Of a stretch of DNA of 57,542 nt, positions 27,363-34,555 are shown piece by piece (positions within the stretch are counted from its first letter, which is position 1; every line of letters starts with the position of its first letter). The notes under the pieces were generated by a model, which was not told where the DNA came from, did no database searches, and saw only the letters and a list, made by a program, of their open reading frames with translations. The DNA is from an uncultured Pirellulaceae bacterium (GTDB lineage Bacteria; Planctomycetota; Planctomycetia; Pirellulales; Pirellulaceae), in assembly GCA_937981585.1 (NCBI GenBank), contig CALJOA010000004.1, positions 1 through 57,542 on the forward strand, in the 5' to 3' direction. The translations under genes were made by a program, and so were the position numbers.

Positions 27363-29198
27363 TTACTTTTTGCCGAACAACATATGCCGATTCGGCTTGG
27401 CCCCGGAGTCGCCATCCGCTGCTTTCTTTGACATGAGCTGTCGAGAAGTGCCAGACTGATCATCGCCCATTGGCTGACCAGCTCCCGTCTGAGCGTGTAC
27501 TTCGCCAATCAAAAACTTGACAACTGGGTCGTTTGGCGATTGCTTGAGCAACGCTTGCAGCTCAACGATCGCTTCGGGATAGCTGCCTGCCTCAACCAAA
27601 TCAAGCGACTTTGAGTAGAGCTGCGCGCTGTCCTGTGAAATAGGGTTATCCAACTCTCTCAACTCGAAAATCTCAGTTGGCGTTTTAATACCAGGCAGCG
27701 ACTTTCGAACGATCTTTCTCAAAGAGAACATCGCTGAAACTCGCTCAGCCGTTTCCCCGGAAACCAACATTGGCACCCCAACTTGTTTGGTCGCCGTTTC
27801 CAAACGACTGGCAAGATTGACAGTGCTTCCTCTGGGGCCGTACTTGATACGTGTTCGACTTCCAGAATTCCCGACGCGGGCAAGACCAGTGTGAACTCCG
27901 ATTCCAACTCGCAGATCTTCACCTAGCCGCTCGGCCCAAATCTTGTTCAGCTCGCCCATACATTGGAGCATCTCCAGCCCAGCCATGCAGGCGAACGTCG
28001 CATGTTCAAGTTGCTCGATTGGAGCATTCCAAAACGCTGAGACACCATCGCCATAGAAATCAATGATAACACCGTCGAGGTCAGTGATAATCTTGCTGAA
28101 CCTGTCCATCACATCGGCCAACAACTCGTAGGTATCCCTGTTTCCAATTTTCTCAGAGATCGTTGAGAACCTTCTCAGGTCGGCGAATAGAACCGAGACT
28201 TCACACTCTTTGGATTCAAGCAATTCAGAACAAGTCTGCAATCGCTGCGCAATTTTCGGTGAGAAGACCTGTTCCAGTAGAACCTTGGAACGCGTCGCTT
28301 CGGCTTCCGACTCAAGTCGAATCATTCCCGCCGAAAGCGAATCGGCAACGACCTGCGCGAACTGGGCTTCCAAAATTCGAATCCCACGACGGCTGTTGCG
28401 TCCGTGAAGGCTGCGGAATCCGTACACGACTGCAACGACTTCATCGTTGGTTCCCAATACTGGGCAGATGATCGCCGTGTGAAAGTCCTCGATCGACGGA
28501 TTGGCATCTACTTGTATGGCATCGTGGAACAAAGTCTCTCGCGACGCAACGACTCGTTCAATGAGGTCTTGTCGGAATCCAATCCCGTTGACTGCGTGAG
28601 GAATATGACTGGCTGCAACTTCCCATTGGTTTCCTGAGGGTATCAAGACAATCCCACCATCGAGACCACCCGGATTGAATATCGCTCTGGCAGCGACTTT
28701 GAAAAGCTCTTTACTTCCAGCGGCACTGCGTTGAAGATCGCTCAGCGTCTCCAACCAAGCCGCCAAAGTATCCGGGCCCGGCGAAACACGATCGTTGCCG
28801 TTACTCGAATCTGATTCACTTCCGAATTCACATCGATCCAACGTCGTTAGTGCAAACTCCAGCGGATGCGCGGCGCCGGTATCAAAGACCTGCACCTGCG
28901 TGTCGCCAACACCAAATGAAAGCGGCAACTTGAGACGCGTCGTTCGCCCACGATGAATCCTCGGACCTGAATCGAGCGCTAAGGAGCGCCCCTGGTTGGT
29001 CAGTTCAACGGTTCCCTCTGATCCGTCAGGATTCCACCTCAGAGAAAACTGAGAGGCCGACACCAATTCGTCTTCAATTTTAAAAAAAGACTGGATCGAA
29101 TTGTTGCCCGTCGGCTGTTCACTGCCAGCGCAAAGCGTTCCACCGGCAAAAAACTTTTGCGCGTGTTGACGTTTGTTAAAAATCGTAACCGCAAGCAT
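27363..29198 (-). CDS. FHA-GAF class III nucleotide cyclase
   Basis: 611 residues. An FHA-like domain (about 30-125, with FSLRWNPDG and NQGRSLALDSG) is followed by a GAF-like domain (about 165-310) and a class III cyclase domain (about 330-520), then a helical TPR-like tail. Metal ligands are present at Asp340 (FADLRRFS) and Asp384 (FYGDG). The transition-state residues are Asn461 and Arg465 in VNLASRLE. The base-selecting Lys before the second metal Asp is replaced by Asp (IIDFYGD), and the usual Asp before VN is replaced (PRGSTVN), so cAMP as product is not certain. It is transcribed away from the electron-transfer operon, with a 263-bp shared upstream region. Confidence 0.9.
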   Translation of the reverse strand: MLAVTIFNKRQHAQKFFAGGTLCAGSEQPTGNNSIQSFFKIEDELVSASQFSLRWNPDGSEGTVELTNQGRSLALDSGPRIHRGRTTRLKLPLSFGVGDTQVQVFDTGAAHPLEFALTTLDRCEFGSESDSSNGNDRVSPGPDTLAAWLETLSDLQRSAAGSKELFKVAARAIFNPGGLDGGIVLIPSGNQWEVAASHIPHAVNGIGFRQDLIERVVASRETLFHDAIQVDANPSIEDFHTAIICPVLGTNDEVVAVVYGFRSLHGRNSRRGIRILEAQFAQVVADSLSAGMIRLESEAEATRSKVLLEQVFSPKIAQRLQTCSELLESKECEVSVLFADLRRFSTISEKIGNRDTYELLADVMDRFSKIITDLDGVIIDFYGDGVSAFWNAPIEQLEHATFACMAGLEMLQCMGELNKIWAERLGEDLRVGIGVHTGLARVGNSGSRTRIKYGPRGSTVNLASRLETATKQVGVPMLVSGETAERVSAMFSLRKIVRKSLPGIKTPTEIFELRELDNPISQDSAQLYSKSLDLVEAGSYPEAIVELQALLKQSPNDPVVKFLIGEVHAQTGAGQPMGDDQSGTSRQLMSKKAADGDSGAKPNRHMLFGKK

Positions 29199-29461
29199 TT
29201 CGGTATTCTGGATTGGTTTTCAACGGGATATTTCAACTCTAGGTCGCCAATCAGCTCCAAACGTGCCTATTCGATCTCCTAACCCTTGTTTTTTACTGCC
29301 CAAGAGTCCGAAATTCGCCTGGGTGGCAATCGAAGCGTTTCAAGATCTGCCGAAATTGACGAGTAAAACGGTTATGAGACTTGGGGAGAAAAGTAGCTGT
29401 AAGAGACTGGTTCGATTCGATCTTAGAGTTAGTAGATTCGTCGATTCAGGCTGGAAGAGTC
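29199..29461. promoter_or_regulatory. divergent control region between the cyclase and the electron-transfer operon
   Basis: 263 bp separate the two divergent starts, so both promoters should lie here. I see no clear palindromic operator and no confident -35/-10 pair. GGAAGAG at about 29452-29458 is a good ribosome site for the ATG at 29462. Confidence 0.4.
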
Positions 29462-30763
29462 ATGGAGATCCTGCAACTTGTCACCCCATGGGTTGGTGTC
29501 GCGTTATGCGCGATGGCCTTGCTGCAGTTTGGACTTTGGTCGGCCCAATCTCTGTCGCTTTTTAATCAGAACAAAAAGCAGTTTGAGCTCTCGCAGGAAT
29601 TGTTGCGAGAACAGATCCAAACTCAGATCCAAAGCCAGATCCAAAACACGACTTCAACCAAAAAAACTTCCAAAGACGAAATTGGATCGTGGAGTGGATA
29701 CCGACCGTTTCGAGTCGCCAAACTGGTAAAAGAAACCGCCACCTGCACTTCGGTGTATCTCCAGCCCGAAGACGGAAAGCCGATCGCTTCGTTTCGTCCG
29801 GGACAACACCTGACATTCAAGTTCCAGATCCCCGGTCAATCAAAGCCGGTTGTCCGTTGCTATTCTCTCTCCGATCGACCTGGGAAGAACTACTATCGAA
29901 TCTCGGTCAAAGCAGCTGCGCCACCGAGAGACAAGCCTGACGCGGCACCTGGCAAAGCGAGCAATTTTGTTAGCAGCGTGCTGGCTCAAGGCGATCGAAT
30001 CGAAGTCAAATCGCCGTCAGGACATTTCGTTCTCGATGAGCAGTCTCAAAGACCGCTCGTGTTGCTGGCTGGTGGTATTGGGATCACACCGATGATCAGC
30101 ATGGTGAATCATTTGATTCAAACTCAATCCAAACGTCACATCTACCTGCTCTATGGTCTGAGAAACGGAAACGACCACGCGTTCAAACAACACTTAACGG
30201 AGCTTTCCCAGGACCAACCAAACTTTCTCGCCGTCAATTGCTACTCGCGGCCTGGCGCTGAAGATCAGCAGGGCGTTGACTATCACGTTAAAGGATTCGT
30301 TTCGGTCGATATTTTGAAGCAAATTCTCCCGGACAACCAGTGCCAGTTTTATATGTGTGGGCCGCCAGCGTTCATGACCTCGCTTTACCACGGTTTGATG
30401 AAATGGGGAGTCCCAAAGTCAAGCGTCTCTTACGAAGCGTTTGGGCCAGCTTCGATCGGAAAAGCGAACAAGAAAGACGCATCGCGAACCAGTGATGGCT
30501 CGGCACCAACTCCAGCCATCAACTTTTCCAGGTCGGGAACCGTTGCAAACTGGAACCCGGACTCAGAAACGCTGCTTGAGTTGGCAAAAGAAAACGACAT
30601 CTACATTGACTCGGGCTGTCGCGCGGGAAGCTGTGGAACGTGCGCTACTGGATTGATAAGCGGCAACGTCACATATCCCGAACCAGAAAACGTCCAATGC
30701 GAGCCCGGAAAGTGTCTGGTGTGTATTGCCCGGCCCGACGGACCGGTTGAACTGGACGCTTAA
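29462..30763 (+). CDS. membrane-anchored flavin/NAD(P)/2Fe-2S oxidoreductase
   Basis: The ATG at 29462 (433 residues) has GGAAGAG upstream and is preferred over a TTG at 29381. Residues about 8-30 form a membrane anchor, followed by a Gln-rich helical linker. The FAD domain contains RCYSLSD, the pyridine-nucleotide domain LLAGGIGITPMISM and YMCGPPAFM. The C-terminal ferredoxin has CRAGSCGTC and a distant Cys, the plant-type 2Fe-2S pattern. This FAD-NAD-2Fe-2S order is that of Hcr/HmpX-type reductases. It should pass electrons from NAD(P)H to a partner at the inner face of the membrane, and it is the first gene of a five-gene operon rich in cytochromes. Confidence 0.9.
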   Translation: MEILQLVTPWVGVALCAMALLQFGLWSAQSLSLFNQNKKQFELSQELLREQIQTQIQSQIQNTTSTKKTSKDEIGSWSGYRPFRVAKLVKETATCTSVYLQPEDGKPIASFRPGQHLTFKFQIPGQSKPVVRCYSLSDRPGKNYYRISVKAAAPPRDKPDAAPGKASNFVSSVLAQGDRIEVKSPSGHFVLDEQSQRPLVLLAGGIGITPMISMVNHLIQTQSKRHIYLLYGLRNGNDHAFKQHLTELSQDQPNFLAVNCYSRPGAEDQQGVDYHVKGFVSVDILKQILPDNQCQFYMCGPPAFMTSLYHGLMKWGVPKSSVSYEAFGPASIGKANKKDASRTSDGSAPTPAINFSRSGTVANWNPDSETLLELAKENDIYIDSGCRAGSCGTCATGLISGNVTYPEPENVQCEPGKCLVCIARPDGPVELDA

Positions 30764-30787
30764 ACAAACAGAACTTCAAGAAGACTG

Positions 30788-31825
30788 ATGAGAAAGAAGC
30801 AAACACGACAACTTTCAACCAATCGGATCGCAATCCGGTTCACTGTCGCCTCGTTGGTTTGCGCGTGCGTATGCATGATCTCGGCTCAGTCGTTTGCCCA
30901 GAACGTAAAATGCGACCCCACCAAAGTCATGACTTACAAGGCCTGTGCGAAATGCCATGCCAACGAAATCTCAGTGTGGAGACAAACCCCACACTTTCGC
31001 ACCTTTGAGGAACTAGGCAGACGTCCGGAGGCCAAACAGATCTGCTCCAACCTTGGACTGCGCTCGGTCAAGCGAAGCGACGTTTGCATCGATTGTCACT
31101 TTACCGTTCAGGAGACAGGCGGAAAAGCAAAACCGGTTTCGGGAATTTCATGCGAGTCATGCCACGGTGCATCTGAAGACTGGCTTACCGCTCACAATGA
31201 TTACGGTGGACCAACCGAAACAGCCGAAACGGAGTCACCCGAGCATGCGATCGAGCGACTTGCAACTGCTACAGAATATGGAATGAGGAACACTCGAAAT
31301 CTGTACGCCATTGCCAGCAGCTGCCTCAACTGCCACACCGTTCCCAATGAAGAACTGGTCAATGTCGGAGGACACACCGCGGGAACCGAAGACTTCGAAT
31401 TGGTCAGTTGGTCTCAAGGCAAAGTCCGACACAACTTTCTGCGAACCGATGGCCAATCCAACGCCAGATCCGATTCGAATCGACTGAGAGTGATGTACGT
31501 CGTTGGTTTGATCGCCGATCTGGAGCATAGCACTCGCGCGACAGCCAACGCGACAACCAAATCGACTTACGGAACCAAAGTCGCCAATCGCGCAGCTCGA
31601 ACTGCGGTCAAGCTGTACGAAGTTCAGCAAAAAATACAAAGCCCCGACGTTCAGGCTGCTCTTGAAGCATTCGCCGGAGCGGAACTCAAGATCAACAACT
31701 ACGATGCGTTGACTTCGATCGCTGATCAGATCCAATCCGCAGGCGAGCAATTCTCCGATTCGGTTGATGGCAGTCAGTTGGAGGCCGTCGACGCCATGCT
31801 CCCCGACCCAAGTCAGTACAAGTAA
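30788..31825 (+). CDS. tetraheme cytochrome c, c554-like
   Basis: 345 residues with a signal peptide (about 1-38, ending SAQSFAQ). Four CxxCH heme sites are at residues 53-57 (CAKCH), 100-104 (CIDCH), 122-126 (CESCH) and 179-183 (CLNCH). The spacing and the 'ACAKCHANEISVW' start recall the cytochrome c554 family, which shuttles electrons in the periplasm. The C-terminal ~130 residues are helical and heme-free. It lies 24 bp after the reductase gene. Confidence 0.92.
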   Translation: MRKKQTRQLSTNRIAIRFTVASLVCACVCMISAQSFAQNVKCDPTKVMTYKACAKCHANEISVWRQTPHFRTFEELGRRPEAKQICSNLGLRSVKRSDVCIDCHFTVQETGGKAKPVSGISCESCHGASEDWLTAHNDYGGPTETAETESPEHAIERLATATEYGMRNTRNLYAIASSCLNCHTVPNEELVNVGGHTAGTEDFELVSWSQGKVRHNFLRTDGQSNARSDSNRLRVMYVVGLIADLEHSTRATANATTKSTYGTKVANRAARTAVKLYEVQQKIQSPDVQAALEAFAGAELKINNYDALTSIADQIQSAGEQFSDSVDGSQLEAVDAMLPDPSQYK

Positions 31826-31931
31826 CAACGACAAAGTAACAACGACAAGCAACACAGGATGTAACGCTCAGCCATTTCAGTAGTCCTTTCAGCCGGACAA
31901 CAACCCAACCAATTGCACGGAAGCAATTCAC

Positions 31932-33668
31932 TTGAACGCCATTCATTCAAAAATCGCACGTCCTCAGCGCTGGGGCGAACCATTGGATCCCGATATGTCG
32001 GACCAAGAGGTCGCGGCGCTGCAAAAGATCGAGCCATTCGCGTCGATGACTCCGGACGCGTTCAGCAAAGCGATTCCGCTGCATGGTGTGCTTCAGAACG
32101 ATTGTCGTTTGCTGGATCTGAAGAAGGGCGACATCATCGTTCGCGAAGGCGACTATGGGAGCAGCGCGTTTTTGATTCTTGAAGGCGAAGCGCTCGTCTC
32201 GTTGCAAAGTCTTCCAGCCGAAGTGCTCGGGCGAGACACGGGTAGAAAGAAAGGCTGGTTGGCTGCCGTTTCCCAGTTGTGGAGAAACTCAACCGGAGTC
32301 GAAACACGAAACTACGACGCCAACCGCAGCGAAGTCTCAAAGATCCAGGACGTCGGATCGCGAGAAGACGAAACCGGCACGCACATTTTCCTTCACGACA
32401 TTCCAGCCGTGATCCCGGTCGGAAAATCGGTCGCGCTTGGAGCTGGCGAAATCTTCGGTGAAATTTCGGCTTTGACTCGCACACCCCGCTCTGCAACCGT
32501 TGTCGCCAACGCCCCGACACGATTGTTGGAGATCCGCTGGCAAGGCTTTCGTGAACTGATGAAACGCCACGAAGCGTTGCGGACGCACGTCGAGAACCTC
32601 TACCGCGAAAACAGCTTGCGAGCGCACCTACGAGAAATCCCGGTTTTGAAGGGGCTTTCCCACGATACGATCGAAAAGCTCTCGGAGCTAACGATCTTCG
32701 AATCGTTTGGGGATTTTCAGTGGAACCGGAAATTCACCTCGACCAAAAAGAAAGACATCCTCGATCGAATTCTTTCTGAGCCAACGATCGCCCAACAAGG
32801 TGAATATGTCGACGGATTGATCCTGATTCGAAACGGATTCGCGCGACTGAGCCGTGAGCATGGCGATGGCCATCAAACGATTGCCTACCTTGGCAAAGGC
32901 GAAACGTTCGGTTTGCGGGAACTGGTTCACAATTGGCAAACCGGCGAGCAACGCCCGTGGCTACTCAGCCTCCGCGCCGTCGGCTATGTCGACATCCTAC
33001 GCATCCCGACACTGGCGTTTGAATCGTTGGTCCTGCCCAACATTCCAAAACCCAAGTTGCCGGCACCGCTTCCCTCACTGGATCCGAAGCAGCGGCAAAA
33101 ACATCAGCGACGCGCCGAACGTCAGGAGTCGATGGACAAGGGACTTCTCGAATTTCTCGTGGAAAAGCGTTTCATCAACGGAACGCAAACGATGATGATC
33201 GACCTCGATCGTTGTACCAGGTGCGACGACTGCGTCCGAGCGTGTGCTTCGACCCACGACAACAATCCGCGATTCAAACGGCAGGGTGACACTTACGATC
33301 ACTGGATGGTGACCAATGCGTGTATGCACTGTCTTGACCCCGTTTGCATGATCGGTTGCCCAACAGGTGCGATCGCACGCGATCAAGAATCTGGCAGTGT
33401 AACGATCAACGACAAAACCTGCATCGGCTGTGCGACCTGTTCCAACAGTTGCCCGTACAACAACATTCAGATGGTCGAGATCAACGACGACAGCGGACTG
33501 CCAATCGTCGATATCGATACGGGAAAGCCGATCAACAAAGCGACAAAGTGCGATCTCTGCGTCGACCAACTTGGCGGTCCGGCCTGCCAACGAGCCTGTC
33601 CCCACGACGCCCTGGTTCGCATCGACCTCACCGCGCCTGACGACATCACCATCTGGAGTAAGCGTTAG
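31932..33668 (+). CDS. protein with two cyclic-nucleotide-binding domains fused to four 4Fe-4S clusters
   Basis: 578 residues from a TTG at 31932; an ATG at 31998 is possible but would remove sequence before the first domain. The first CNB domain (about 35-205) holds a long insertion (95-155) and a complete phosphate-binding cassette, FGEISALTRTPRSAT, with Gly176-Glu177 and Arg186-Ser187 as in CAP and PKA. The second CNB (about 235-370) lacks the Glu/Arg pair. The C-terminal ~155 residues carry four Cys clusters (C428-438, C464-476, C497-507, C540-556), as in PhsB/NrfC/HybA-type ferredoxins. There is no signal peptide, so it acts in the cytoplasm. The operon context suggests it relays electrons, possibly gated by a cyclic nucleotide. 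Confidence 0.9.
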   Translation: MNAIHSKIARPQRWGEPLDPDMSDQEVAALQKIEPFASMTPDAFSKAIPLHGVLQNDCRLLDLKKGDIIVREGDYGSSAFLILEGEALVSLQSLPAEVLGRDTGRKKGWLAAVSQLWRNSTGVETRNYDANRSEVSKIQDVGSREDETGTHIFLHDIPAVIPVGKSVALGAGEIFGEISALTRTPRSATVVANAPTRLLEIRWQGFRELMKRHEALRTHVENLYRENSLRAHLREIPVLKGLSHDTIEKLSELTIFESFGDFQWNRKFTSTKKKDILDRILSEPTIAQQGEYVDGLILIRNGFARLSREHGDGHQTIAYLGKGETFGLRELVHNWQTGEQRPWLLSLRAVGYVDILRIPTLAFESLVLPNIPKPKLPAPLPSLDPKQRQKHQRRAERQESMDKGLLEFLVEKRFINGTQTMMIDLDRCTRCDDCVRACASTHDNNPRFKRQGDTYDHWMVTNACMHCLDPVCMIGCPTGAIARDQESGSVTINDKTCIGCATCSNSCPYNNIQMVEINDDSGLPIVDIDTGKPINKATKCDLCVDQLGGPACQRACPHDALVRIDLTAPDDITIWSKR

Positions 33669-33700
33669 CTCAAACTGCCAGACTATCAATCGCCCAAAAC

Positions 33701-34555
33701 ATGACCCAACCAAACCTGAAATCCAAACCTCGACGATTCCGTTTTTCGAAACGCCGAATCCGCAACTCAATTATCACACTGGTGATCATTGCGATTCTGT
33801 CGGTTATCGTTTATGCGCAAAATCAATCTCTGATTCACAGTAGCTTTACGACTGGCTATCTGTTGATGACCTGTATCGTATTTCTGGCTGCGTTCAATCT
33901 GCGCAAGAAGATCACGTTTTTACCAGCAATCGGCTCGGCGAAATTCTGGATGCAGCTCCACATTTACGTGGGACTGGCGACCTTTGCGATATTCGGATTC
34001 CATATCGCATGGCATGTTCCAAATGGAGCGTTCGAATTGTTACTTGCCGGGCTGTACTTAACTGTCGCGCTGAGTGGCGTTTATGGCTTGTATGCCACCA
34101 GGATTTTCCCGGCCAAACTGACTGGACTCAACGAAGAACCGATCTTTGAACGGATTCCATTTTTCCAACAACGGCTCGCAGTCCAGGCACGCAAGCTGGT
34201 TCTGCAAACCTGCGAAGCCACCGACGTTCTGGCAAACTTTTACTCCAATCGCCTGGCCGCTTTTTTTGAACGACCACGCTCGTTGGCTTATCTTGTCCGA
34301 CCGACTGGTCGCGTGCGCCGCCAATTGATTACCGAGATCGAAGATCTGGATCGCTTCCTCGCCGAAGACCAACGTCAGGTCAGCCGCGAATTAACGCAGC
34401 TTGTCAAACAACGTGACGATCTCGACTATCATTACGCGTTACAAGGCCGATTGAAAGTCTGGTTGTTCATCCACATCGGGCTGACTTACAGCCTTTTGAT
34501 CGTTGCGGTCCTGCACATGATTCTGGCTCACGCGTTCGATGGAGGGCTGCAATGA
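33701..34555 (+). CDS. b-type cytochrome-like membrane protein
   Basis: 284 residues with about five membrane helices (near 22-41, 48-64, 82-101, 109-131 and 250-275) and a soluble helical loop at about 135-245. Two helices carry matching histidine pairs 14 residues apart: His87/His101 in LHIYVGL...FGFH and His258/His272 in FIHIGLT...VLH. This pattern is that of diheme b cytochromes such as the ferric-reductase/YedZ and b561 groups. It would let electrons cross the inner membrane. Its TGA overlaps the ATG of the decaheme gene (34552-34555), so the two are translated together. Confidence 0.8.
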   Translation: MTQPNLKSKPRRFRFSKRRIRNSIITLVIIAILSVIVYAQNQSLIHSSFTTGYLLMTCIVFLAAFNLRKKITFLPAIGSAKFWMQLHIYVGLATFAIFGFHIAWHVPNGAFELLLAGLYLTVALSGVYGLYATRIFPAKLTGLNEEPIFERIPFFQQRLAVQARKLVLQTCEATDVLANFYSNRLAAFFERPRSLAYLVRPTGRVRRQLITEIEDLDRFLAEDQRQVSRELTQLVKQRDDLDYHYALQGRLKVWLFIHIGLTYSLLIVAVLHMILAHAFDGGLQ

